Origin: Anaerolineales bacterium
Lineage (GTDB): Bacteria > Chloroflexota > Anaerolineae > JAAEKA01
Direction: 5' to 3'
Length of the DNA: 64,000 bases
Assembly (NCBI GenBank): GCA_020634615.1
Contig: JACKBI010000011.1
Location: forward strand, 1-64,000
Shown: one piece after another, positions 24,141 through 33,045 of the stretch
Position numbering within the stretch: the stretch's first letter is position 1
How the letters are laid out: each line of letters begins with the position of its first letter
The notes under the pieces: generated by a model
What the model saw: only the letters and a program-made list of their open reading frames with translations
Database searches by the model: none
Told to the model about the DNA's origin: nothing
Translations under genes and position numbers: made by a program

Positions 24141-26702
24141 ATGATTCCGCTCAAACTTTCGCTGCATAACTTCCTTTGCTACAAGGACCCGGACCCGCTG
24201 GACTTCACCGGGCTGCACCTGGCCTGCCTGTCTGGCAACAACGGCCACGGCAAGTCGGCGCTGCTGGATGCCATGACGTGGGCGCTGTGGGGCAAGGCGC
24301 GCACGTCGTCCGCCGACGACCTCGTACACCTGGGCGAAACAGATATGTGGGTCGATTTCGAGTTCGCCCTTGGTCCCAATCGCTACCGGGTCGTGCGCAG
24401 CCGGTCGCGCAAAGGGCGCGGCAAGAGCGACCTGCAACTGCAAGTTAACGTACCGGGCGGCGACGACGCGTGGCAGCCTATCACTGAGCCGACGCTGCGT
24501 GACACCGAGGCGCGCATTGTGCAGCTCCTGCGCATGGACTACGACACCTTCGTCAACTCCGCCTATCTGGTGCAGGGCAAAGCCGACGAATTCACCGTCA
24601 AGCCGCCTGGCCAGCGCAAGCAGATTCTAGCCGACATCCTGGGTCTAGGGTTGTACGACGAGTTCGAGAGTCGCGCGAAGGAGCGCGCCCGCGAGCAGCG
24701 CCAGGTGGCCGGTCGTACCGAGGCGCTGATCGGCGAAATCGACGCGGAATTGGCCAACGAGCCGGCCTATCAACGCGAGTTGGAACTGGCGCAGCAGGCC
24801 ATGATCGACCTGCAAGAGGAACTGCGGGTGGGCGACCAGGCGCTGCAAGCGTTGCGAAGCCAGCAGCAGGAGTTGAGCGCCCAGGAGCGCGCACTGGCAG
24901 ATCTGGAACGTCGCATTGCACATGGCCAACGGGAACTGGCCGTGGCGCGGGATCAACTTGCCCAGACGAGCAGCGCGCTGGCGCGCACCGAAACGATCCT
25001 CGCGCAGCAGGACCAGATCAAGACCGGCTACGGAAAGCTGCAAGAAGCGCGCGCGGCCGACCAAGCCTGGAACGAGAAACTGGCGCGTCACGCGGCATTT
25101 CAGGCCCAGCAGGCGAAGCTGCAAGGCCAGATCGCCCAGGCCCGCAGCCAGCTCGAAACGGAGCGGCGCCTGGCCGACAGCCGGGTGACGCAACTGCGCG
25201 CCCAGGCCGAGCGAGCCGAGCAGTTGGCAGACCAGCTCGCCAACGCCGAGACCAAGCTGGCCTGGATCGCCGGCCTGGAGCAGCAGCACAGCGAGTTGCA
25301 GACTACTGTCGAGACCCTGCGCGCCGAGTGGGCCAGCCTCAACGGCGACGTGCAGCGTTGGGAGGCTGAGGCGGCTGACTTGCACGACAAGCTGGCGATG
25401 CTGGGCGAAGCTGATGCGCCCTGTCCCGTCTGCAACCGCCCGCTGGGCCACGAGGAGCGTGAGCGGGTGCGCGGCGACTATCTGGCGCGCGACGAGGCGC
25501 TGCGCGACGAGATGACGGTCGGCCGTGCTCGCCAGGCTGTGGTCAAACGCGATGGCGAGACAGCCAAGGACGCGCAGCGCAAACTTGAGCCGGCGCTGGC
25601 CGAGAAACCGCACTGGCAACGGCAGCACGGCCAGGCGGAGGACCGTCTCAAGGAAGCACGTGAGGCGCAAACTGCGCTGGCCGCAGCCGTTGCTGTGGTG
25701 GAACAACTGGACGAGCGGCTGGCGGCCGGTGACTATGCACCCGGGGCGCAGGCCGCGCTGGCCCAACTTGAGAGCGACATTTCAGTGCTGGGGTACGACG
25801 CTCTCGCGCACCAGCAGGCACGCGACGCCGTGGTCGAATTCGGCCCCTTTGAACAGCGCCATATCGAATTGTTGACGGCCCAGGAACGTGCCCAGGATCT
25901 GCAAGCGCGCGGCGTGGAACTCCAGGCAACTGCGCAGCGCTGGCTGGAGACGCTGGCAATCGACGAGCAGCAGCGCGATGAAATCGCAGCGGTGGTAGCC
26001 GGCTTGCCGCAGATCGTCCAACAAATCGCGCGGCAGAGCCAGGAGGTACGCCGTCTGGAAGAGGCCACCAACCAGGCCCGCCAGCGCTTCGGCGCAGCTC
26101 GCCAGCGGCTGGATACGTGCCGTGCCCAGACGGAGCGGCGCGTGCAGCTTGCTCAGGAACTGGAAGGCACGCTGGCGCGCCAGGCGATCTATGAAGATTT
26201 GCAAGCTGCTTTTGGCAAGAAGGGTCTCCAGGCGATGATCATCGAAGCCGCGATCCCCGAGATCGAGTCCGAGGCGAACCGTTTATTGAACCGCATGACC
26301 GACGGACGAATGGCCGTGCGCATCGAGACTCAGCGCGAGACCAAGAGCACCCAGGAAGTACGCGAAACCCTGGACATCATCATCAGCGACGAGTTGGGGA
26401 GTCGTGACTACAGCCTCTTTTCCGGCGGCGAAGCTTTTCGCGCTAACTTCGCCATCCGCATCGCGTTGAGCAAGCTGCTGGCTCGGCGCGCCGGTGCAGC
26501 TCTGCAAACTCTGATTATCGACGAGGGCTTTGGCACGCAGGACGCCCAGGGCCGTGAGCGGCTGGTGGAAGCCATCACGTCGATTCAGGATGACTTCGAG
26601 CGCGTGCTGGTCATCACCCACATCGACGAGCTGAAAGACCTGTTCCCGGCGCGTATCGAGGTGGTGAAGACCGCCGAGGGATCGCAGATCAGCGTCAACT
26701 GA
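24141..26702 (+). CDS. SbcC/Rad50-like SMC-type ATPase
   Basis: The 853-residue protein has an N-terminal Walker A LSGNNGHGKSALLDAMTWALWG (about 30-40), a Q-loop area with LVQGKADEFTVKPPGQRK, then long coiled coils (about 170-425 and 440-680). Between them lies the zinc hook CPVCNRPLG near 428. At the C-terminus come FSGGEAFRANFAIRIALSKLL (signature) and LIIDEGFGTQD (Walker B). This is the ATPase half of the SbcCD/Mre11-Rad50 DNA end-processing complex. No SbcD nuclease gene is in the window. The stop overlaps the ATG of a methyltransferase gene (TGATG), so they are translationally coupled. Confidence 0.92.
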   Translation: MIPLKLSLHNFLCYKDPDPLDFTGLHLACLSGNNGHGKSALLDAMTWALWGKARTSSADDLVHLGETDMWVDFEFALGPNRYRVVRSRSRKGRGKSDLQLQVNVPGGDDAWQPITEPTLRDTEARIVQLLRMDYDTFVNSAYLVQGKADEFTVKPPGQRKQILADILGLGLYDEFESRAKERAREQRQVAGRTEALIGEIDAELANEPAYQRELELAQQAMIDLQEELRVGDQALQALRSQQQELSAQERALADLERRIAHGQRELAVARDQLAQTSSALARTETILAQQDQIKTGYGKLQEARAADQAWNEKLARHAAFQAQQAKLQGQIAQARSQLETERRLADSRVTQLRAQAERAEQLADQLANAETKLAWIAGLEQQHSELQTTVETLRAEWASLNGDVQRWEAEAADLHDKLAMLGEADAPCPVCNRPLGHEERERVRGDYLARDEALRDEMTVGRARQAVVKRDGETAKDAQRKLEPALAEKPHWQRQHGQAEDRLKEAREAQTALAAAVAVVEQLDERLAAGDYAPGAQAALAQLESDISVLGYDALAHQQARDAVVEFGPFEQRHIELLTAQERAQDLQARGVELQATAQRWLETLAIDEQQRDEIAAVVAGLPQIVQQIARQSQEVRRLEEATNQARQRFGAARQRLDTCRAQTERRVQLAQELEGTLARQAIYEDLQAAFGKKGLQAMIIEAAIPEIESEANRLLNRMTDGRMAVRIETQRETKSTQEVRETLDIIISDELGSRDYSLFSGGEAFRANFAIRIALSKLLARRAGAALQTLIIDEGFGTQDAQGRERLVEAITSIQDDFERVLVITHIDELKDLFPARIEVVKTAEGSQISVN

Positions 26703-27349
26703 TGAGCACGCGCGCCTACCATTTGCACGAGCTGGAGATCGCCCGCTCGCTGGACGACAGCCGGCGGGTCATGCCCCAACTCACTTCGCAGCATCGTCGC
26801 GTGCTGGACCTGGGGTGCGGTGCAGGGCAAACCCTGATCGCCAGCGACTTGCCGGGCGAAATCTCGGCCGTCGGCGTGGACGTTGATTTCGATGCTTTGC
26901 TGCTGGGGCAGGAGTTGGCCGCGCCGCTGGCGTTGGTCAACGGCGCGGCTGAGGGACTGCCATTCGCCGCCGGTGCCTTCGATCTGGTGATCGCGCGGGT
27001 CGTGCTGCCTTTCGTGCCTATCCGGCCTGCGCTGGCGGAGATCGGCCGGGTCTTGCGATCTGGCGGCGAACTGTGGGCGCTGTTGCACCCGCCGCGACGG
27101 ACCTGGCGCAGTCTGCGGGCAGCCACGCAGGCGCGCGACACCCGCCAGATGCTTCATCAGACCTATGTGCTGGCCAACGGGTCGCTGTTTCACCTCAGCG
27201 GTGCGGTGATCCCGTCGCCGGCCAGCGGCCGCTACGAGTCGTTCCAGACGGCGCACGGCATGATCCGCGAGCTGCAACGCGCGGGCTTGAGCAACGTGAT
27301 CGTCCAGCGCGCCAGGCATCACACGGTGCTGACAGCAGTGAAACGGTAG
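26702..27349 (+). CDS. SAM-dependent methyltransferase (class I)
   Basis: The 215-residue protein has motif I VLDLGCGAGQTL near 38-49, an acidic ending of strand 2 (VGVDVDFDALLL), LPFAAGAFDLVIARVVL, and GRVLRSGGELWALL (motif post-I to IV), as in ubiE-type methyltransferases. The substrate is unknown. Its ATG overlaps the stop of the SbcC-like gene. No membrane segments or extra domains are seen. Confidence 0.85.
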   Translation: MSTRAYHLHELEIARSLDDSRRVMPQLTSQHRRVLDLGCGAGQTLIASDLPGEISAVGVDVDFDALLLGQELAAPLALVNGAAEGLPFAAGAFDLVIARVVLPFVPIRPALAEIGRVLRSGGELWALLHPPRRTWRSLRAATQARDTRQMLHQTYVLANGSLFHLSGAVIPSPASGRYESFQTAHGMIRELQRAGLSNVIVQRARHHTVLTAVKR

Positions 27350-27368
27350 TCTGAGAACTTGCTGAGGA

Positions 27369-27456
27369 AGACTTCGGAAGTCGCCGGGTCGTGTGAAGGA
27401 GCCTGTTTGGCGCGGCAGGCAACTATCCGCGCCAGGCGGCGACTTCCGAAGTCTGG
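27369..27456. repeat. Dispersed inverted-repeat element, copy F
   Basis: AAGACTTCGGAAGTCGCCG on the left and CGGCGACTTCCGAAGTCTG on the right are exact complements over 16 bp. The interior differs from copies D and G. Confidence 0.8.
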
Positions 27457-27494
27457 TGTGGACACCAAGCCGTTTGTGGCCGTCGGTGTGCGGA

Positions 27495-27517
27495 GAGACG
27501 GTTTGGAAAACCGTCCT
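27495..27517. repeat. Short palindrome with GGTTT(T)CCAAA core
   Basis: ACGGTTT GGA AAACCGT forms a hairpin. The same kind of element, with ACGGTTTTCC and CAAATCGTTCTAC, occurs in two copies at 49926-50028. Confidence 0.6.
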
Positions 27518-27565
27518 ACGGGTTGAGCAGCGATGGCTGCGTGCAAAGGCGTGTGAGATCGGACC

Positions 27566-28705
27566 TTGAAGGCATTTCTGCGAACGCACGGCAAATACCT
27601 GGCTATCGTGATGATCGCGACGGCCATCATGCTGTACCTCTGGGGGCAAATCAACTGGCACATTTTGCCGTTCAGTGAGTGGGATGGCTGGCATTACCGC
27701 AAGATCGCCGAGGCCGCGCCCGGACTCTCAGCCGATGCAAGGGAACCGTTTCGCTTTCGCGTGTTGGGAAGCTGGACGGTCGGGGTTTTGTTCGACGACT
27801 ACGTGCTGGGCTTCAAGCTGTTCAACTACGCCGCCGCGTTGGGTGTGGTGGTGGGGCTGTATTTTTTCCTCTGTTACGTCAGGATCAACCGGCCGCTTGC
27901 TGCTTTCACTGCGGTGCTGTTCACCTTCAACACCTACCTGTTCGGGGTCACGGTCTGGTACATTTTCCACCTCAACGACTTTCTGGCGCTGCTGCTGATC
28001 TTGTTGGGGGTGTGGGCGATGATGGAACGGCGCTGGGCGGTGTTTGCGGTCGCGCTGTTTCTGGGCGCTCTGGCCAGGGAGACATGGCTTTTGCTGCCGC
28101 CGACTGCTTTGGTGTTCCTCTGGGAACGGCGGACGCTGCGAGCCGACCTGGTGAAGATGCTACTGGCGACGCTGCCGGCGGTCGCCGTCACGGTGGCGCT
28201 GCGACTGTTTTTGTCGCTCGACCTGCCCGGCAACCTGGAGCCGATGCAGGCGTTTGTGCGATTCGCTCCCAAGGTGTTGACGCCGGAGTTCTGGGGACGG
28301 CAGTTTGGCAACGCACTCAAACCGGTGACGTTTCTGCCGCTGATTTTCCTGGGGACGACGCTGGCTTTCTTCCGCGCCAACATTTTTATGGCCGTTTTCA
28401 TCCTGTTGACTTTGGTCAGCACGCTGTTTGGGTCAGGTAACGAGCGGCTGATGGCGCCGGCTTTTGTGGCGTTCTACTGGCTGCTGGCGCTGATCATCCA
28501 GCGTGACATCTGGCCCAGCAAGTGGCTGCTGGGCATCATCGCGGTCGGGTCATTTGTGGCGAGTCTGCATTACCAGCAGGCGCGCTTCCCGCTGCCCAGC
28601 CGCGAGCTAACCGTGATTCTGGGCGGTCTGGCGTGGCTGATGGTCACCGGCGCTGCGTTGGTGTTCCGGCTGCAGCAGTGGCGGCGAGGACCGTCACCAG
28701 TTTGA
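27566..28705 (+). CDS. Multi-pass membrane protein, GT-C-like/dolichyl-mannosyltransferase-like, function unknown
   Basis: A 379-residue protein starting at TTG with at least nine hydrophobic helices. The N-terminal loop has FSEWDGWHYRKIAEA, an acidic-aromatic first-loop pattern as in GT-C glycosyltransferases, and FRFRVLGSW with FALARETWLLLPP later. Such enzymes transfer sugars from polyprenyl phosphates on the outer face. The assignment is by layout, not by a strict motif. The gene lies between a repeat cluster and a polysaccharide deacetylase, from which it is separated by a perfect 24-bp hairpin. Confidence 0.65.
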   Translation: MKAFLRTHGKYLAIVMIATAIMLYLWGQINWHILPFSEWDGWHYRKIAEAAPGLSADAREPFRFRVLGSWTVGVLFDDYVLGFKLFNYAAALGVVVGLYFFLCYVRINRPLAAFTAVLFTFNTYLFGVTVWYIFHLNDFLALLLILLGVWAMMERRWAVFAVALFLGALARETWLLLPPTALVFLWERRTLRADLVKMLLATLPAVAVTVALRLFLSLDLPGNLEPMQAFVRFAPKVLTPEFWGRQFGNALKPVTFLPLIFLGTTLAFFRANIFMAVFILLTLVSTLFGSGNERLMAPAFVAFYWLLALIIQRDIWPSKWLLGIIAVGSFVASLHYQQARFPLPSRELTVILGGLAWLMVTGAALVFRLQQWRRGPSPV

Positions 28706-28710
28706 AACCG

Positions 28711-28764
28711 GTTCGTAGTAGGCGCTTCAGCGCCCCGAAAGGCGCTGAAGCGCCTACTACGAAC
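28711..28764. terminator. Perfect 24-bp hairpin between membrane protein and deacetylase genes
   Basis: Arms at 28711-28734 and 28741-28764 are exact complements (GTTCGTAGTAGGCG outward, CAGCGCC inward) around CCGAAA. It lies 5 bp past a stop codon. It could end transcription, or be a palindromic repeat family member; no T-run follows. Confidence 0.6.
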
Positions 28765-28779
28765 TACGTTGAGGCACAC

Positions 28780-29739
28780 TTGCAACACCCTCTTTCTCCC
28801 GTCATCTCAACCAACCTGGTCATGACGTTTCACAGTGTGCCGTCAGGCGCATGGTTTCGCCGCGCGCTGGAGGCGATTGGCCGCTGGTATCGTTTCGTGG
28901 GGGTGGAGGAAGTATGCGACTACTTCGAGGGGCGGCAGCGGTTCAACGACTGTTGTCTGGTGACGTTCGACGACGGGGAGCGCAGCTTCGCGACCGAGGC
29001 ATTGCCGGTGCTGGAGACGCTGGGTGTGCCGGCGGTTCTGTTCGTATCGCCAGGCGTATTGTACAGCGGCGGCAACTACTGGTTTCAGGATCTGCGCACG
29101 CTGCGCACACGGGTTGGTGACGATGCAATCCGGCTGGCGGCAGCGTCTCGAATCGGTCTTGCGTCCGACGAAGCAGCTGACTTCAGTGTATCGGCGCTGC
29201 TGAAATCGCTGCGGCTGGCGCAGATCAGGCGCCTGCTGGATGAGCTGGCGGCGCAGCACGGCGTTCAGTTCGACCAGTCTTGGAACCTGACGCTGGACGA
29301 GGCAACGGCGTTGGACAGGCACCCGCTGGTGACGCTGGGCGCGCATTCGATGAGCCACCCAATCCTGGCCAACGAGGCGGACGATGTGGCCGGGCAGGAG
29401 ATCGCCGGATCGGTGAGTGCGTTGCAGGCGCTGCTGAGCCGGCCGGTGGACATCTTCGCATATCCCAACGGCGCGCGCGGGCTGGATTATGGCGCGCGCG
29501 AACAGAGGCTGCTACGTGAATGGGGCGTTCGACTGGCATTTACAACCGACACCGGATTTTTCGGTGAGGACACGGACCCCGTTGGTATTCCACGCGCCGC
29601 ACTGAGCGGCGACGAAAGTATGCGCGCGATTCAGGCGCGGCTGCTGGCCGTGCCGGTGTGGGACCGCTTGCGGGCGGGACGGGAAAGGCAGGAGCGGTTA
29701 CATCTGCGCGGACGTGCTGCGCAGCACATCCGCGCTTGA
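28780..29739 (+). CDS. Polysaccharide deacetylase (NodB family)
   Basis: The frame is open from 28522, but that upstream part crosses the hairpin and the previous gene, so I place the start at the TTG at 28780, which is preceded by TGAGG; the ATG at 28822 is an alternative. Motifs are intact: LVTFDDGERS (motif 1, catalytic Asp), LGAHSMSHPILA (motif 2, HS.SH) and DIFAYPNGARG. Deacetylases of this family remove N-acetyl or O-acetyl groups from surface polysaccharides. No signal peptide is found, so it may be cytosolic or anchored through a partner. The neighbouring GT-C-like gene fits a surface polysaccharide context. Confidence 0.88.
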   Translation: MQHPLSPVISTNLVMTFHSVPSGAWFRRALEAIGRWYRFVGVEEVCDYFEGRQRFNDCCLVTFDDGERSFATEALPVLETLGVPAVLFVSPGVLYSGGNYWFQDLRTLRTRVGDDAIRLAAASRIGLASDEAADFSVSALLKSLRLAQIRRLLDELAAQHGVQFDQSWNLTLDEATALDRHPLVTLGAHSMSHPILANEADDVAGQEIAGSVSALQALLSRPVDIFAYPNGARGLDYGAREQRLLREWGVRLAFTTDTGFFGEDTDPVGIPRAALSGDESMRAIQARLLAVPVWDRLRAGRERQERLHLRGRAAQHIRA

Positions 29740-29785
29740 ATTTGCAGGCTGGCTGGCTCAAGCCGGCCGCTAGCGGTTGGACCGC

Positions 29786-30721
29786 TCACCCAAGAGGTTT
29801 GTGGTATTCGTCGAACTGGCGCGCGCGTTGCATTCCGGCCTGTTCGTAGAGCCGGTAGGCGCTTTCGTTGGCTGCATCGACGCCCAACGCGACGCGCATT
29901 TGCCCTCGCCGGTAAAACACGCCAAAGACATGCTGGAGCAGCGACGTGCCTATGCCTTGTCTGCGCAATCGCTGATCGACCGCCAGGTGGCGCACCCAGC
30001 CATAGGGTTGGTAGTCGTAGCACACGGCCGCTCCCACGATTTCCTCATCACAAGTCAGCAGAAACCACAGGTCGGGCAAGAAATGATCGGGCCGCATCAT
30101 GAAGTTGCGCCATTCGTCGAAGGTCGGTGGCGTGCGTCCCGGTTGGTCGAATGCTTTCTGAATGAAGCGGAATATTGCCTGGTCGTCCTCGCCGGCGCGC
30201 AAGGTGCGCAACTGGCAGCCGGTTGGCCAAACTGGCTCGGGCGGCGGCTCGGTCTGGTCGATCTGCATGCGGAAGTGATATTTCTTCACGTGGTAACCGG
30301 CTGTGACAAACGCGTCGCCGGTGGCCGCGTCCCCATGGTTGACAAACGCACGTGCCACGGGCAGAACAGCCGCGGTGCCTGCCAGAAGCGCGCGTGCCCG
30401 TCGTTCTGCCTGATCAAGCAGATACGCCTGGAGTCCAATCTGTGGCACGTCGGGGTGTGCGTAGCATTCGATATCGATCCCGCCGCTCCAGGTTTGCACC
30501 AGTCCGTACGCCGCAAGCGAACTGTCCGGCCCCTCGATCAACCAGCCGTCATGCTGAAGATCGGCTTCCTCCCAGTCGTAGATGAAGTCCTCCAGCTCGC
30601 TGTCGGGTTCACCATAGTCGGCGATATCGCGGGCGTTCATCAGCGCGAGAACGGCCGGCGCGTCTGCCATCGTGGGCGGACGGGGACTAAAGCCAGCGGG
30701 CAGACCGGGAGCGTTTAGCAT
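29786..30721 (-). CDS. Two-domain GNAT acetyltransferase
   Basis: A 311-residue protein with two GNAT-like halves, like MshD-type enzymes. The C-terminal domain carries the acetyl-CoA loop RHLAVDQRLRRQGIGTSLL, then NESAYRLYEQAGMQ. The N-terminal half (ADAPAVLALMNARD, FIYDWEEADLQHDGWLIEG) has a degenerate fold with no clear acetyl-CoA loop. The substrate is unknown. It is followed 45 bp further by a HAD phosphatase gene in the same direction, but no functional link is evident. Confidence 0.85.
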   Translation of the reverse strand: MLNAPGLPAGFSPRPPTMADAPAVLALMNARDIADYGEPDSELEDFIYDWEEADLQHDGWLIEGPDSSLAAYGLVQTWSGGIDIECYAHPDVPQIGLQAYLLDQAERRARALLAGTAAVLPVARAFVNHGDAATGDAFVTAGYHVKKYHFRMQIDQTEPPPEPVWPTGCQLRTLRAGEDDQAIFRFIQKAFDQPGRTPPTFDEWRNFMMRPDHFLPDLWFLLTCDEEIVGAAVCYDYQPYGWVRHLAVDQRLRRQGIGTSLLQHVFGVFYRRGQMRVALGVDAANESAYRLYEQAGMQRARQFDEYHKPLG

Positions 30722-30766
30722 TTTAGCGATCCTTGGTGGGATTCCCAGCGCGGGGTTGACCCGCTT

Positions 30767-31456
30767 TCAGTCCGTTGCCAGCAGCGGGAGCAGATCCGAC
30801 AGGCGTGCGACTTCGTAGCGAATCGGCAAGCCATCAGGTTGCGCCGCGCCCGCGGGATTGAACCAGCAAGCATCGATGCCGTAATTGACGGCCCCGCGGA
30901 TATCGGAACTGAGACCGTCGCCGATCATCAGAACCTGGTCGCGCCGCGGGTTGCCCATTCTGGCGAAGGCAATGTCGAAAATGCGCGGGTCCGGTTTGGC
31001 CACGCCCACCTCGTCGGAGATGACGACCGCGGCGAAGAAGGATTGCAACCCGCAGCCTGCCATGCGCGCCTTCTGTACATCGCGAAGACCATTGGTGAGG
31101 ACAATCATCTGATAGCGGTGGCTCAAGGTTTGGACGATCTCAGCAGCGCCGTCGATCAGATCAGCTTGCTGGCCCAGATTGTGAAGATATGAGGCGCTGA
31201 AACCTGCCGCGTCAATAGGCAAGTCCAGCCGCGCAAACAGGCGGGCAAAGCGTTCGACGCGCAGGGCATCTGCGGTGATCTCGCCGCGTTCGAACTCGCG
31301 CCAGATCTGGCCGTTGACCTCGCGGTAGACCTCCGCGTATTCATCGTGGAAGGAGTGGCCGTCCTGTTCGAACGTGCGCCGAAAAGCAGTTGCCTCGGCG
31401 CGATCGTAGTCGAATAACGTGCCGTCGGCGTCGAAAATCAACCAGGTGTAGGGCAT
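30767..31456 (-). CDS. HAD-superfamily hydrolase (YjjG-like nucleotidase/phosphatase)
   Basis: 229 residues: DADGTLFDYDRAEA (motif I Asp nucleophile with Asp+2), VLTNGLRDVQKARM (motif II), KPDPRIFDIAF (motif III Lys) and LMIGDGLSSDIRGA (motif IV). The cap is helical as in YjjG and YcjU branches. YjjG cleaves pyrimidine nucleoside monophosphates; here only the subfamily is supported. It lies 4 bp downstream of the DUF1579-like gene and probably shares its transcript. Confidence 0.9.
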   Translation of the reverse strand: MPYTWLIFDADGTLFDYDRAEATAFRRTFEQDGHSFHDEYAEVYREVNGQIWREFERGEITADALRVERFARLFARLDLPIDAAGFSASYLHNLGQQADLIDGAAEIVQTLSHRYQMIVLTNGLRDVQKARMAGCGLQSFFAAVVISDEVGVAKPDPRIFDIAFARMGNPRRDQVLMIGDGLSSDIRGAVNYGIDACWFNPAGAAQPDGLPIRYEVARLSDLLPLLATD

Positions 31457-31460
31457 GCTG

Positions 31461-31958
31461 TTAGCTCACCCGCCGGTATTGGGTTTCAACTGCCTTGTAG
31501 GCCTCGCCACCAGGCGGAATGTTGAACGCCGTGATTGTGATGTGGTCGTCGTCGATAAGGTCGATCTCCGTGCGCCAGCCCCACGGCGGACCGCCGTTCG
31601 GATCATCGTAGCTGCCCAGCGCGACGAACGCTCGTTCGCTCGGCTCAGCCTCTGAATACATGATGGCTGTGCCCATGTGGACGTTGTCGATCCAGGCAGC
31701 CTGGCATTTGCCGGTGGCGACGTCGAAACCGAAGATGGCGATGCCGCGCATCGGCTGGCCTTGCAAGGTTCCCTCGTACTCGTGCACCACGAAATAGCCG
31801 GCCAGCACAGGACGTATCGTACCGCGCTGAGACGACTCGTCAGCCAATTGGCCCGGTTCGAACCATGTGCGCGCAACGCCCTGCCACTGGCCGCAGATCC
31901 GCGCCAGTCCGCGGTGGACGTTGCTGGGCAGGTTGGACGGTTGTGTTTGTTCAGTCAC
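31461..31958 (-). CDS. DUF1579-like small protein
   Basis: The GTG start is chosen because CGGAGG lies five bases before it; the open frame begins 41 codons earlier inside a terminator hairpin. The 165-residue protein shows a beta-rich fold: GQWQGVARTWFEPG, YFVVHEYEGTLQGQPMRGIAIFGFD, CQAAWIDNVHMGTAIMYS, GWRTEIDLID. Members resemble lipocalin-like or heme-binding beta barrels and have unknown roles. No signal peptide. It precedes the HAD gene with a 4-bp gap. Confidence 0.75.
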   Translation of the reverse strand: MTEQTQPSNLPSNVHRGLARICGQWQGVARTWFEPGQLADESSQRGTIRPVLAGYFVVHEYEGTLQGQPMRGIAIFGFDVATGKCQAAWIDNVHMGTAIMYSEAEPSERAFVALGSYDDPNGGPPWGWRTEIDLIDDDHITITAFNIPPGGEAYKAVETQYRRVS

Positions 31959-32030
31959 AGTTGCCTCCGGGCTGATTGTATTCAGCGGCTGTTCAAAATG
32001 GAAATCACCCGCGACCTCAGAGGCGCGAAA

Positions 32031-32064
32031 ACGCCGGAGTTGCTTCACGATGCAACTCCGGCGT
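32031..32064 (-). terminator. Intrinsic terminator of the MerR-family gene
   Basis: ACGCCGGAGTTGC and GCAACTCCGGCGT are exact arms. On the minus strand the stem is followed by TTTTCG. It lies 87 bp beyond the stop codon. Confidence 0.8.
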
Positions 32065-32150
32065 CTCAGCCCGGCATTCATGTCCCAGGGCGGATGGATG
32101 GGCTGTCAACCCGTGGGATCCGATGTTCGTTGGCGCGGGGCGGCGTGGAT

Positions 32151-32927
32151 CTAGCGAGCCGCCAGCACCGTGTCCGCGTAGATCGCCATGGCATCACGCA
32201 TGAAGTCGGCGAGGCCGGGAGCGTACTTGTCGTAGTTGGCACGAAAGCGCTCGTCGTCGACATACATCTGGCCCAGCCCGGCGTACATTTCGGCCGGGGC
32301 GGTGTAGAAGTTCTCTATCCAGGCGTGATGCTTCGCGATGGCTGCCTGCACTTCGGGATCGGCGGGATCGCGACCCATCAGCCCGGCCATCAGGCGCGTT
32401 GCCTCGTCGCCTTGATCCTTGACGGCGCTCCACTGCGCCTTGGACATGTTGCCTACACGCTTCCGGGACTCTTTGTATGCATCAGTGGAACCCCAGCGCT
32501 CGCGAGCTTCGTTTTCGTAGCTCTCGATCTGCTCCTTGGAGAAGCCTTCGTACAGTTCTTCGTTAGTTAACGTCATGGTGTCCTCCGTTAGTTTCTGGAT
32601 CGTCTTGTCGACGGTTTTCAGAAGCTGCGCCAGCCGCTCGGATTGCAGCTGCAGCAACCGCCTGTGTTGCTCCAGCGCCGCGATCTGGTCGAACTCAGGG
32701 TCGTCCAGAATGGCGCGGATCTCGCCCAGCGGCACATCCAGTTCCTTGAAGAAGAGGATCTGCTGCAAACGCATCAGGTCGTCGGCTCCATATTGCCGGT
32801 AGCCCGCCGCGGTTCGGGATGAGGGCGTCAGCAGCCCGATCTGATCGTAGTGGTGGAGCGTTCGTACGCTGACGCCAGCCAGCCTGGCCAACTCGCGAAC
32901 GCTGTACACGGTTGCGTGCTTCGTCAT
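32151..32927 (-). CDS. TipA-like MerR family transcriptional regulator
   Basis: I choose the ATG of MTKHATVYS (258 residues). The upstream GTG (32936) would lie inside the -10 hexamer. N-terminal winged HTH: VYSVRELARLAGVSVRTLHHYDQIGLLTPSSRTAAGYRQYG, then LFFKELDVPLGEIRAIL and a coiled-coil dimerisation helix (about 85-125). The C-terminal half is a TipAS domain (YEGFSKEQIESYENEARERW ... MYVDDERFRANYDKYAPGLADFM), which in TipA binds thiopeptide antibiotics. The predicted drug ligand is inference. The promoter has 19-bp spacing and an internal palindrome typical of MerR autoregulation. Confidence 0.92.
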   Translation of the reverse strand: MTKHATVYSVRELARLAGVSVRTLHHYDQIGLLTPSSRTAAGYRQYGADDLMRLQQILFFKELDVPLGEIRAILDDPEFDQIAALEQHRRLLQLQSERLAQLLKTVDKTIQKLTEDTMTLTNEELYEGFSKEQIESYENEARERWGSTDAYKESRKRVGNMSKAQWSAVKDQGDEATRLMAGLMGRDPADPEVQAAIAKHHAWIENFYTAPAEMYAGLGQMYVDDERFRANYDKYAPGLADFMRDAMAIYADTVLAAR

Positions 32928-32934
32928 GACGTCC

Positions 32935-32965
32935 ACATTACACTATGACGTAACGTCAGAGTCAA
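32935..32965 (-). promoter_or_regulatory. MerR-type promoter with 19-bp spacer and operator palindrome
   Basis: On the minus strand TTGACT (32965-32960) and TAATGT (32940-32935) are separated by 19 bp, the long spacer of MerR-activated promoters. The spacer holds TGACGTTACGTCA, a perfect 6-1-6 palindrome (32946-32958). The -10 ends seven bases before the ATG at 32927, so the transcript is probably leaderless. Confidence 0.75.
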
Positions 32966-32999
32966 GCGCGTGAACCTTAAAAACTGGGAAAGACGGAAA

Positions 33000-33042
33000 G
33001 GAAAGGAGGGAAACAAGGGAAATGAAGAAAGGAGGGGAAACG
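33000..33042. repeat. Purine-rich GGGAAA tract
   Basis: Repeated GGAAA/GGGAAAC units (for example GGGAAACAAGGGAAATG) fill the gap before the NYN-HEAT gene end. A very similar tract lies at 41658-41704 next to the aconitase X gene. Confidence 0.6.
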
Positions 33043-33045
33043 CGT

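Noticed and set aside
24645..25766. 373-codon minus-strand frame
   Set aside because: Antisense to the SbcC coiled coil; the Gln/Leu-rich text reflects coiled-coil codons read on the other strand.
28522..28779. N-terminal extension of the polysaccharide deacetylase
   Set aside because: It overlaps the preceding membrane protein and crosses a perfect hairpin; family similarity begins only near 28822.
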